Shown piece after piece: positions 51,525 through 62,700 of a DNA stretch of 64,000 nt. Origin of the DNA: Cordylochernes scorpioides (taxonomy: Eukaryota; Arthropoda; Arachnida; Pseudoscorpiones; Chernetidae); contig CP092877.1 of the NCBI GenBank assembly GCA_030710605.1, forward strand, positions 73,245,006-73,309,005. Reading direction: 5' to 3'. The position numbers and the translations under genes were made by a program. Every line of letters starts with the position of its first letter. Positions within the stretch are counted from its first letter, which is position 1. Below the pieces are notes generated by a model. It saw nothing but the letters and a program-made list of their open reading frames with translations, was not told the origin of the DNA and did not search any database.

Positions 51525-51911
51525 CTAGAGTAATGAAAAAATATAGGAAGCTTTAATATCTGGATTATTTTCATTTTGTAAATAATTATCTATATTTTCC
51601 AATATTATAAGCCCTGGCACATTTGCATTAATATGAAGAAAACTTAAAAATTTTATAAGTTCGTTGTAGGATTTTATGTATACAAATTTAATGAAATTAT
51701 TTGTAAAAGCATTTTTTGAAGTGCCATGAAATGCCAATGGAAGGGCTTCAAATCTATTGGTTCTTATATAGAAAACTTGTTCACCATTATTTGCTATAGA
51801 GAGTGATGCTTGAAATAAAATTGCAGGAGTTATTTTTTGGTCGTTTGATTCGTTTACAAGGAAGCTATTTTTGCATTTATACTTAATAAACTCGTTTATG
51901 TTTAATTCCAT
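51525..51911 (-). CDS. SWSAP1-like RecA-fold protein fragment (candidate)
   Basis: The frame starts ATG at 51911 and stops after 128 codons. ILFQASLSIANNGEQVFYIR, EALPLAFHGTSKNAF, NNFIKFVYIKSYNELIKFLS and GLIILENIDNYLQNE align in order with SWSAP1 ATPases (Walker A, LFQAAL, strand, hydrophobic Walker B with D/E, DNYL). The Walker A position is degenerate (SNDQKITP instead of GxxxxGKT/S), and the usual C-terminal 80 or so residues are missing. Related words (ccacca..gtcacctaga) flank both ends. Recognition is from memory of the family pattern and is moderate. Confidence 0.4.
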   Translation of the reverse strand: MELNINEFIKYKCKNSFLVNESNDQKITPAILFQASLSIANNGEQVFYIRTNRFEALPLAFHGTSKNAFTNNFIKFVYIKSYNELIKFLSFLHINANVPGLIILENIDNYLQNENNPDIKASYIFSLL

Positions 51912-51964
51912 CCTTACAAAAATATTTACAGAACTAAAATTGCCACCATAATTGTCACCTAGAT

Positions 51965-52840
51965 AATTAGGAAAAACAAACTTCAGGATGACAGGGCAAT
52001 TTATAAATTGAATTGATGAAATGATGAATTAAAAATTGATAAAACACAAGAGAAGCAATGAGGAAAGTTTACAAAGTAGCAAATATCACAAAAATATTAA
52101 TAATCTGTTAATAAATTCTTTGCTACTGGGCGGTAGCAGTTAGGGCCTAGCAGCGATAGCTAGGAATCCTTGCCACTTCCTTTGTTTATAAGCCTGGTTT
52201 GGCAGAGACTGTATCTAGATAGGTCAGACCTTTTCAGATGAATATTACCCTTGAATTAGAGCCGTTCAATTCATTATAAAACATGAGCAACATTAACCCT
52301 ATTCAACTAGATGAATCTCCTAACACCAATTGATTGGAGCACATACTCAAAGAACTAGACCCATTCTATGTTTTTATATAATTAAAATTTACATATCTAA
52401 CTAAACTATTAACAAAATTTACATAAAAATTCAACTAAATAAACGTAATAGGCGTGAAAAGCTACAGTGTAATAAAGAAATCGCCATTAATTTCCCAAAA
52501 CATCCACGGATGTCGGCACTGCTAATACTTGTGACAATGAAATTTCTCATTTCTAAACAGATACTTCACTCACACGGTAGATAACTGGTTGATTAAAGGA
52601 CGGTGTAATCTTATCCCAGCACCTGTCACGTTCCACACTACCCTCAGGTATGTCACATTCTTGGTCGTTATGTCGTTTGACACTAAAATGTCTGTTGATA
52701 TATCCATGGTGTCTCATAAAGTGTTTAGAATTGGCGAGTGTGGCTTAGGATAATATAAAAAAAAATTCCGAGTTTTATATAACCTCTATCTTAGAAGTCA
52801 CCTATCTTGAGAGTTCTCTCTGTTTTGGGAGTCAAAAATT
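51965..52840. other. AT-rich intergenic sequence with repeat R3
   Basis: 51965-52140 shares R3 with 37440-37645. 52140-52840 has no recognised coding, RNA or repeat signal. Confidence 0.4.
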
Positions 52841-52844
52841 TTGC

Positions 52845-53815
52845 TTTTTAGTGGACACCATGTGTGTGTGTATGTGTTATTTTTAATGAAAAACTTTAGT
52901 TGGTTTTAGTGAATATCGTTATTTTTAACTGAAACCTTTTACTGTTNNNNNNNNNNNNNNNNNNNNNNNNNNNNNNNNNNNNNNNNNNNNNNNNNNNNNN
53001 NNNNNNNNNNNNNNNNNNNNNNNNNNNNNNNNNNNNNNNNNNNNNNTTTAGTGGACACCGTGTGTGTGTTATTTTTAGCGGAAATTTTTTATTTTTAATG
53101 GAAAACTTTAGTTGGTTTTAGTGAATATCGTTATTTTTAACTGAAACCTTTTACTGTTTTTAATGGACACCGTGTGTGTGTTATTTTTAGCGGAAAAAAA
53201 ATGTTATTTTTAATGGAAACCTTTTACTATTTTTAGTGAACACTGTATGTGTGTTATTTTTAGCGAAAAAATGTTTGTTATTTTTAATGGAAACCTTTAG
53301 TTGGTTTTTAGTGGACACTGTTATTTTTAACGGAAACCTTTTACTGTTTTTAGTGGACACCCTGTGTGTGTTATTTTTAGCGGAAAAGAATTGTTATTTT
53401 TAATGGAAACCTTTAGTTGGTTTTAGTGGACACCCGTTATTTTTTACGGAAACATTTTACTGTTTTTAGTAAACACCGTTATTTTTAATGGAAACCTTTA
53501 ATTTTTTTTAGTAGATACTGTATGTGTGTGTGTTTTTTTTAGCGGAAAATGTTGGTATTAATGGAAAACTTTAGTTGGTTTTAGTAGACACTGTATGTGT
53601 GTGTGTGTTTTTTTTAGCGGAAAAATGTTATTTTAATGGAAAACTTTAGTTGGTTTTAGTGGACACCATTATTTTTAGCGGACACATTTTACTGTTTTTA
53701 GTGGACACCGTATGTGTGTGTTATTTTAATGGAAAACTTTAGTTGGTTTTTATGGACACCGTTATTTTTAACAGAAACCTTTTACTGTTTTTAGTGGACA
53801 CACCGTTTTAGTATA
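52845..53815. repeat. Tandem repeat array around the assembly gap (ttagtggacaccgtgtgtgt unit)
   Basis: Imperfect units of ttagtggacaccgtgtgtgt, ttatttttagcggaaa and aatggaaaactttagttgg repeat on both sides of the N run. Array length is unknown because of the gap. Confidence 0.8.
52947..53046. other. Assembly gap, 100 N
   Basis: Exactly 100 N, a conventional placeholder, within a tandem repeat; true size unknown. Linkage of the right 11 kb to the KAT6 locus depends on scaffolding. Confidence 0.97.
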
Positions 53816-53987
53816 TGCAGTAAAGGCAGTAGAAATTTGATTTATTTTAAAAAGAATAATACGCGTCAAAAAGAGTTCAAATTTCTTTTAACACTTGGCG
53901 CGATAATGCATCGTATAAACACAATGTTATGGAATACTATACACATACCTCATTGTAGTGGTAAACTAGAAATTAATAATGATATAC

Positions 53988-54036
53988 AGTTAAACCTGTC
54001 TATAGCGCCCCCTCTAAATAGCGCCTCCCTCTCTAT
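53988..54036. mobile_element. MITE M1 fragment
   Basis: cagttaaacctgtctatagc and ccctctaaatagcgcctccc, then cut. Confidence 0.6.
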
Positions 54037-54174
54037 AGCGATGTACTCTCGCCTGGAAACAGGGGAATTCTGTACGAATTCCTCGGCGATGTAATTGAGC
54101 ACGTTAGGGACAAAAACCCCTCCATAAGCACGGGCCTTTCCGAACTTAGGGCAGCCTTGAACATTTGACATAGT

Positions 54175-54473
54175 CTAGACATAATGTGGGGAGAGAGAAA
54201 TAAGGAAACCACAAGTTTGGAATAGGAATCCCAGGCAACCAGCGAGAGAGAGCGGAGCGCGAGCGGCTGTCACTGCGGAACGACCGTTTGTGTCGCCACC
54301 ACCCCCCGACTGTGTCCAAAAATACTCCGGAGGGTTCCAAGAAAAGCCCCCTCCGGAATGTAGCCAGTGGTTCAAAATGGCCGTAACATAGTTGTCTTCT
54401 ATCGACGTCTCTCTCTCTCGTTGACTGTAGGTTTAATTTATTATTCCTGGAAGAGCATATATTATGACATATA
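54175..54473 (-). repeat. Candidate solo LTR (copy 2), interrupted at its end by the gypsy-type element
   Basis: Shares tgactgtaggttt..., ttattattcctggaagagca and tattatgacatatat with 24552-24843. The gypsy-type LTR begins right after it at 54474. Confidence 0.5.
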
Positions 54474-57015
54474 TGTGGTATTCTACTATGTTGGGAAACC
54501 TTACTCTTGGTGTTGAAGGTTGTTGAAGTGGTGACGCAGTCGTGGTGAATGATGCAGTCGTGGTGGATGATGCAGTCGTGGTGGCTGAGTGAAAGGATTA
54601 CACACAGGGGAAATAAGCCGGGACACTTGATGGTTGAAAATATAAGGCAACGGGTTGGAGGAAAGAAAGCTTTTGAGAAAGGCAGAGCGGTTTTTGATTA
54701 TTAATTAGTTGATCACATGGCGATGATTGGATTTAGATGAAATGAGCGGAGAGAGAGATCTCTAGTGAGCAGACATTACCTTGGTGGGGTCGAGTCGATG
54801 ACTGGGTCTGAACTCGGTGGGAGTGAATGAAGAACTGTAGATGTTGTTCAGATGGGAGCCAAAACACTACTAGGTCCGAACTCGGCGAGAGCGAGTGAAC
54901 AACTGACCATTCTTGCTTCTCGATTTAACACCAAGATTTAGTTTCTTTCTGATTGGTCGAGAGATGTCACATGACCTTTTCCTATTGGTCGACCTATTTA
55001 GGTACTGTCTTTTGATTGGCCCGGCGGTTTTCTTTGGTGTTGCTTTTGCCGGAAGATATATCCGATTTCGCCAGGAAGTGTTGGGTAGCTCGACGCTTAT
55101 AACTTCGGCGGATATTAGATACGTCCTGTCTTTGCCGGAAATATTGGGCGTTAGCTTAACATTTATAACTTCTGCTGTCACTAGATACGTCCGGTCTTTG
55201 CCCCTGCAATATTGACGGGGGTGTCAAGAATAGTCGTGCCAGCTTTAGGCCTACTTCCTATGTCTTATTGCTACTTGCTTTCCTCCAGTTACCTTTTTCT
55301 TTATTAAATCTTTGAAAATCATACATGGTACATACATAGTGGGTCGGGGGTGCATACAATTGTATATACAAATTATGACAGATGCGCCCCCTACATGTGA
55401 AGAATTCAAGAAGGGGTTAGCCTGAGAGAATTCTGTAAAGTGAAAAATAATTTTGTGGAAAATTAGTTGTGGGTATTGAGGTTATATACAAGCATTGGTG
55501 GTGATATAAGAGGTAATATAGAGTGGTGTTGATGATATAGGTTGAGTATAATTAATAGAAATCAAAAAATTTTAATTGTAAGAAATCAAATGAATGCTAT
55601 GGTACATAGTGGGCTAAAAAGAAAAGAAAATGCGCCTAAACGAATTCTACTCGAGATTGGAAATAAAATCGAGGGAGTTCTATTAAGGCTTGTAAGAAAT
55701 CAAAAATAATATAAAAGTCGGGAGAAATCAAAGTAAATGCTTGGTTGCATGATGAAAAATTGCTTTGTTGCATGGGAAAAAAAAAAAAGAAAAGTGCTTG
55801 TTGTATGGTGAAAAAGAAATGCCTAACTATATTTTACTCGAAATTGGGAATGGAAATCGAGGGCTTTTTATTAGGGCTTTTGAAATCAAAATAAAATAAT
55901 AAAAAAAATAGTTGAATGAAATCAAAATTGAATGTGTTTGGTTAAAAAGAAAAATATTTTGTTGCATGGTGACAAAGACAAATGCTTAGTTACTTTTTTG
56001 CTCGAATTTTGAGAAAAGAAATCGAGGAAATTTCATAAGGCGCTTTGAAATCAAAACAAAATAAAATAAAACTAGTTGAATGAAATCAAAATTGAATGTG
56101 TTTGGTTGAAAAAGAAAAATTGTTTTGTTGCATGGTGATAAGGGAAAATGCCTAGTTACTTTTTTGCTCGAATTTTGGAAAAGAATTCGAGGAAATTTCA
56201 TAAGGTATTTTGAAATGAAAATAAAATAAAATAAAAGGTAATTGAGCGAAATCAAAGTTGAGTGCTTGGTTGAATGAAAAAAAAAAAAGGAAAAAATGAA
56301 AAATAAAAAGTTTTCAAAAAATAGGATGATTTAATGTTTTTAGTTTAACCGAAAACCAATGAGTTTTCGTTGATAATGAAGTTATAGTAATATAAGCTAA
56401 GTGGTAAATAGAATGATAATTGATAATTAAATATAATAATGATTTGAATAAATTGTTAAATTGGTTAAATATTTTGAATTTAATTGAAAAATAGTAAAAT
56501 TGGTTAATGTATAAACAATAAAATGTATTGAATTGAGGTCTTTTGTATCTACATGCCCTGATCTAGATATTTTAATTGCTTACTTATGCCCTATAATTTT
56601 TTTGTCTTTGTGGGTGTATTGTGAAAGATGTTAAAAGTATGTAAAGTAATTGATTTGTTATAATAGGGATGGGAACTCATTTAGAATGTTTGTGACGTCT
56701 TGTGCGTGCGGAATTGTAAGGTAAAAATCGATACGCCGACTAGAACTGGAATCCAAAATCGGTGGCATAGAGAAATCTGTGGCTGGGGAGAGCGGTGACC
56801 TAATTGGGATGAGCGGGGCCCTGTAATGAGACGCCGGAAGCGGGACGTGTCGGGGACGCGAGGTCCGATCTAAAAATTACCCTCCCACACTATTTGCATG
56901 TAATTTGAAGTAAGGGCGTCACGTCTTTGTCGCTGTGTCTCAAAATTCTCACTTCCTTCCGCTTATTTGTTTTTTGGGTGTGACTCGGATCTTGTAGATC
57001 TTGGTGGGTCATCTT

Positions 57016-57471
57016 TCAGTTACCTCTATTGCCTCGGAGTTTATTTAGATTTTCTGCAAAAATGTTTCCTAAAATTACGAGAAGTTTTATAAATGTTTGT
57101 CCAACATTAAAAAATGCTTGTCCAAAATTAAAAACTGCCTCTTGTAGTTCGAAGATTTTATGAGCGGGCATGGTATAGATAAACAAGTAATTAATGAATA
57201 AAATTGGGATACAGTTGTATGGTAGAACTAACAAACAAAGGATAAAAATCAGATGAAAGATAGGATATTGCCCCATGTTCTCCCGTATTTTTGTAAATGG
57301 GGATTTTGAAATATTTGCTTGATCCTTATTAATTGTAGAATTTAAATGATTGGTAGGTTCGTAGTCCTCCTGTTTGATCGTCAATGGTTTTATTAGCGAT
57401 ATGTCGGCGGTAATTGATTTAGGTTGAGCTGTGTGACCGTTTCTCTGACGTGGGTGGTGTAATTTTGGCAT
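57016..57471 (-). pseudogene. Gypsy-type element, 3' reading with membrane segment, copy 1
   Basis: 151 codons. Includes a hydrophobic segment FHLIFILCLLVLPYNCIPIL then FINYLFIYTM, and a C-terminal amphipathic part (AFFNVGQTFIKLLVILGNIF). It could be what remains of an envelope-like reading frame. In copy 2 it is in frame with the upstream pol remnant; here a TAA at 57562-57564 and the start of a separate frame split them. Confidence 0.5.
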
Positions 57472-57561
57472 TGTTTGTGTTGTGTGTACGCTGTGCTTTA
57501 TGTACGAATTCTGTTTTGCTTTGGGGCCTGTGTCGGTATTTTTACGTGAAGGTTGGTTGTA

Positions 57562-59220
57562 TTAATCGATTCTTCTAGCGAATCGGCAGGTGGGGCAGGT
57601 TTTTACCTGTTTTGCGATGTCTTGTGTCATGTTCTGCCAATAATATTGTGATGAGATGAGCCTCGTCATCTTGGAGATGTTTGGATGGTGGTGTTGAGTG
57701 TGTACGGACTTAAGAAGTCTGGTTGTAAGTGAACTTGGGACTATAGTTTTAAGTACTCCTTTTCGGGAGACGGTGCGCAGTTTATTGTGATCCATAGTCA
57801 CGCGAGATTTTCCCGGTGGAGAAGACTGTTGGCTCTGTATGAGTGGCGCATCTAGAAAGCCACAAAATGGGATACGAGTTCCAACGCCCGTTTCATATTG
57901 TTGTACTCCATTTATGCTACGGACCTCATATTCGTATCTTGACAATCTTAACCTCCATCGAAACAATCTGCCTGACGGAGCTTTGATCTCTTTCAACCAC
58001 TGCAATGCGGGATGGTCAGAAAATATTGTAAACTTTCTGCCCATTAGACAGGTGCGGAAATTATCCACACTTTCCACAATGGCTAGGCATTGTAGTTCCA
58101 AGTCTGAATAATTTCGCTCGTGACTACGCAGAGATCGGCTGAAATGTTGAACGGTGTATGTCTTCCCATCAGGGTAGACTTGTTTAAGAACGCCTGTAAT
58201 GCTGAATGTTGAGGTGTTACAGTACACCTGGCATGGCAGACCTTCCTGGTAAAGGTGTAATGTGGGGTGTGTGGTAAGGCTTTCTTTCAGGTTAGTGAAC
58301 GCTTTCTGGCGTTCGTCATCCCAGACCCACATGACATCCTTTTTTAGAAGGTTGACAAGTGGCGTCCGCAAGCGGGCGTGGTCTGGAATGAACTCTTTAT
58401 AGGCGTTCACAGCTTTTAGGAAAGATCGTAATGTTTTTCGATTGTGTGGTTGTTTGGTGGCGTGAATTTTTTCTATGTTTTGTGTAGACGGGATGATTGT
58501 ATTATTCTTAACGATTGTGCATGTGTTTACTGGTTGGTGTCGCCTTTTGGTGTGAGTGTCGCGCTTGTTGGGCTGGTTGTGTGTGTTACCGTTGTGTGAC
58601 GACGTATGGGTGCGTGTGTTGTGAGTGTGAAAACCGTCCTGTGGTTTTATGTGTTGTGGGCATAAAGTATTGGCAATTGGATTGAGTGAAAAGTTGCGTG
58701 GTGTGAGATTAGAATGGTGGCATGTAAATATTTGGGGTTTGGGCAATGAATGCAGGCAAGGGTTTCCATGTGTGAAAGTTTTGTGTGCTGTGCGAGTCCT
58801 TTGGGACAGGTTTTGGCCTAGCCCGTGCTTGCATTCATTTGATACATGTTTAAAGTGGTAGATAGTATTAGATAATGGGACGCCAAGTTGGAAAATAGTG
58901 CCGTGATTATAATTTAATTTTAATTTATACTGATAAAGGGTTTTTAAGGTAAGAACTCCAAATGGCAAGGATGCATTTACCACGTGGAAGTTCTCTCTAC
59001 GGGTTATTTGGCCTATTGTCAGAGGGAGAGTTAAATGTCCTATTATTTTCGTAAAACTATTTAGGGTGGATAGATCAAGGGAAGGATTTTTAATACTTAA
59101 GTTGGGAAGTTGTGCTTTTAATCTATTGTATAAATGATACGGCAATATGTTCGAACCTGCGTCTGGTTCAATTAGAAAGGTACATGGTAGGTCCTGGGTC
59201 AGATACAAGTCCAAAGTCAA
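57562..59220 (-). pseudogene. Gypsy-type pol remnant: protease, RNase H, integrase zinc-binding domain, copy 1
   Basis: 552 codons. Residues about 10-90: aspartic protease-like part with EPDAGSNILP where D-S/T-G is expected. About 265-300 (LKAVNAYKEFIPDHARLRTP): thumb end of RT. 305-440: RNase H (QVYCNTSTFSITGVLKQ, ERNYSDLELQCLAIVESVDN, FTIFSDHPALQWL). 500-550: integrase HHCC (HTQHHHPNIS.. and CPTCRFARRID). The RT palm and integrase catalytic core are missing. Ends at a premature TAA. Confidence 0.8.
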
Positions 59221-59251
59221 TTTGATGGTGTCATTGGGTGGATTGCCTACC

Positions 59252-59731
59252 TCAGTCTCGAAAGGTCTCCACTGTGGCGTCTTCGGCTTGGGGTGGCTGG
59301 CTTGGAATATCTGTTGGGCCGGATCGGGACCGTTTGCACTGTCCGCGCAATTGAAAGGGAAATCTAGCCATTTGTACTGCTTCCATTCGAGTGGACCGTT
59401 TTCGGACTATTTGCACTGTCCCGGTTCGCGTGGGTTGCTTCCGGGTGCACGGGTACGGCATGGCGGGTGGCGACTCCTCGGTGGGCGTCAGGTTGTTCGG
59501 ACACGTACTGGCGGCGCGGGCGTCGGTTGCCCCGGGGGTGGCGCTCCGGAACTCCGTCTCACCTTGCGTGGATCTTGCCCCTTGTAGCGCGGCGGTCAGT
59601 TCTAAAATTACCGTCGCCAGGGTATGTCTTGTCGCTTCGTTCGTTGTCAGTTTCTTTCCGCTCGTTGCCAGTTTCTTCTCTCTCGGTTTGTCATTGCCTT
59701 TTGTTTTGCTGGCGCCTGGGCTAATTTCCAT
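59252..59731 (-). pseudogene. Gypsy-type gag-like remnant, copy 1
   Basis: 160 codons starting MEISPGASKTKGNDKPREKK at 59731, 28 bp inside the LTR boundary. Lys/Thr/Pro-rich with no recognisable capsid or zinc knuckle; ends VETFRD just before the protease frame, in a different register. Position supports a truncated gag. Confidence 0.5.
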
Positions 59732-59758
59732 CTTTATCCTGTCGGCTTTAGGAATAGC

Positions 59759-62700
59759 TGTGGTATTCTACTATGTTGGGAAACCTTACTCTTGGTGTTG
59801 AAGGTTGTTGAAGTGGTGACGCAGTCGTGGTGAATGATGCAGTCGTGGTGGATGATGCAGTCGTGGTGGCTGAGTGAAAGGATTACACACAGGGGAAATA
59901 AGCCGGGACACTTGATGGTTGAAAATATAAGGCAACGGGTTGGAGGAAAGAAAGCTTTTGAGAAAGGCAGAGCGGTTTTTGATTATTAATTAGTTGATCA
60001 CATGGCGATGATTGGATTTAGATGAAATGAGCGGAGAGAGAGATCTCTAGTGAGCAGACATTACCTTGGTGGGGTCGAGTCGATGACTGGGTCTGAACTC
60101 GGTGGGAGTGAATGAAGAACTGTAGATGTTGTTCAGATGGGAGCCAAAACACTACTAGGTCCGAACTCGGCGAGAGCGAGTGAACAACTGACCATTCTTG
60201 CTTCTCGATTTAACACCAAGATTTAGTTTCTTTCTGATTGGTCGAGAGATGTCACATGACCTTTTCCTATTGGTCGACCTATTTAGGTACTGTCTTTTGA
60301 TTGGCCCGGCGGTTTTCTTTGGTGTTGCTTTTGCCGGAAGATATATCCGATTTCGCCAGGAAGTGTTGGGTAGCTCGACGCTTATAACTTCGGCGGATAT
60401 TAGATACGTCCTGTCTTTGCCGGAAATATTGGGCGTTAGCTTAACATTTATAACTTCTGCTGTCACTAGATACGTCCGGTCTTTGCCCCTGCAATATTGA
60501 CGGGGGTGTCAAGAATAGTCGTGCCAGCTTTAGGCCTACTTCCTATGTCTTATTGCTACTTGCTTTCCTCCAGTTACCTTATTCTTTATTAAATCTTTGA
60601 AAATCATACATGGTACATACATAGTGGGTCGGGGGTGCATACAATTGTATATACAAATTATGACAGATGCGCCCCCTACATGTGAAGAATTCAAGAAGGG
60701 GTTAGCCTGAGAGAATTCTGTAAAGTGAAAAATAATTTTGTGGAAAATTAGTTGTGGGTATTGAGGTTATATACAAGCATTGGTGGTGATATAAGAGGTA
60801 ATATAGAGTGGTGTTGATGATATAGGTTGAGTATAATTAATAGAAATCAAAAAATTTTAATTGTAAGAAATCAAATGAATGCTATGGTACATAGTGGGCT
60901 AAAAAGAAAAGAAAATGCGCCTAAACGAATTCTACTCGAGATTGGAAATAAAATCGAGGGAGTTCTATTAAGGCTTGTAAGAAATCAAAAATAATATAAA
61001 AGTCGGGAGAAATCAAAGTAAATGCTTGGTTGCATGATGAAAAATTGCTTTGTTGCATGGGAAAAAAAAAAGAAAAGTGCTTGTTGTATGGTGAAAAAGA
61101 AATGCCTAACTATATTTTACTCGAAATTGGGAATGGAAATCGAGGGCTTTTTATTAGGGCTTTTGAAATCAAAATAAAATAATAAAAAAAATAGTTGAAT
61201 GAAATCAAAATTGAATGTGTTTGGTTGAAAAAGAAAAATATTTTGTTGCATGGTGACAAAGACAAATGCTTAGTTACTTTTTTGCTCGAATTTTGAGAAA
61301 AGAAATCGAGGAAATTTCATAAGGCGCTTTGAAATCAAAACAAAATAAAATAAAACCAGTTGAATGAAATCAAAATTGAATGTGTTTGGTTGAAAAAGAA
61401 AAATTGTTTTGTTGCATGGTGATAAGGGAAAATGCCTAGTTACTTTTTTGCTCGAATTTTGGAAAAGAATTCGAGGAAATTTCATAAGGTATTTTGAAAT
61501 GAAAATAAAATAAAATAAAAGGTAATTGAGCGAAATCAAAGTTGAGTGCTTGGTTGAATGAAAAAAAAAAAGGAAAAAATGAAAAATAAAAAGTTTTCAA
61601 AAAATAGGATGATTTAATGTTTTTAGTTTAACCGAAAACCAATGAGTTTTCGTTGATAATGAAGTTATAGTAATATAAGCTAAGTGGTAAATAGAATGAT
61701 AATTGATAATTAAATATAATAATGATTTGAATAAATTGTTAAATTGGTTAAATATTTTGAATTTAATTGAAAAATAGTAAAATTGGTTAATGTATAAACA
61801 ATAAAATGTATTGAATTGAGGTCTTTTGTATCTACATGCCCTGATCTAGATATTTTAATTGCTTACTTATGCCCTATAATTTTTTTGTCTTTGTGGGTGT
61901 ATTGTGAAAGATGTTAAAAGTATGTAAAGTAATTGATTTGTTATAATAGGGATGGGAACTCATTTAGAATGTTTGTGACGTCTTGTGCGTGCGGAATTGT
62001 AAGGTAAAAATCGATACGCCGACTAGAACTGGAATCCAAAATCGGTGGCATAGAGAAATCTGTGGCTGGGGAGAGCGGTGACCTAATTGGGATGAGCGGG
62101 GCCCTGTAATGAGACGCCGGAAGCGGGACGTGTCGGGGACGCGAGGTCCGATCTAAAAATTACCCTCCCACACTATTTGCATGTAATTTGAAGTAAGGGC
62201 GTCACGTTTTTGTCGCTGTGTCTCAAAATTCTCACTTCCTTCCGCTTATTTGTTTTTTGGGTGTGACTCGGATCTTGTAGATCTTGGTGGGTCATCTTTC
62301 AGTTACCTCTATTGCCTCGGAGTTTATTTAGATTTTCTGCAAAAATGTTTCCTAAAATTACGAGAAGTTTTATAAATGTTTGTCCAACATTAAAAAATGC
62401 TTGTCCAAAATTAAAAACTGCCTCTTGTAGTTCGAAGATTTTATGAGCGGGCATGGTATAGATAAACAAGTAATTAATGAATAAAATTGGGATACAGTTG
62501 TATGGTAGAACTAACAAACAAAGGATAAAAATCAGATGAAAGATAGGATATTGCCCCATGTTCTCCCGTATTTTTGTAAATGGGGATTTTGAAATATTTG
62601 CTTGATCCTTATTAATTGTAGAATTTAAATGATTGGTAGGTTCGTAGTCCTCCTGTTTGATCGTCAATGGTTTTATTAGCGATATGTCGGCGGTAATTGA

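Larger units (their letters stand above)
54474..59758 (-). mobile_element. Gypsy-type LTR retrotransposon, deleted, copy 1 (5,285-bp unit)
   Basis: The unit starts tgtggtattctactatgttg and the same sequence restarts at 59759, with offset 5,285 falling to 5,283 through indels in A-runs. Coding is on the minus strand. The LTR may be as long as 54474-56956, ending ..attctca followed by a pyrimidine-rich cttccttccgc (the mirror of a polypurine tract); this boundary is tentative. RT polymerase core and integrase catalytic core are absent, so it is non-autonomous. Confidence 0.75.

Noticed and set aside
54870..55215. About 100-residue frames on both strands, duplicated at 60155-60500
   Set aside because: They lie within the long repeated LTR-like part of the gypsy-type unit. 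Duplication comes from the element; the sequences have no domain, and overlapping frames on both strands argue for chance.
55986..56255. 89-residue Phe/Ile-rich minus-strand frame, repeated at 61270-61539
   Set aside because: Made of two copies of a short AT-rich repeat (tttttgctcgaattttg); looks like low-complexity LTR sequence.
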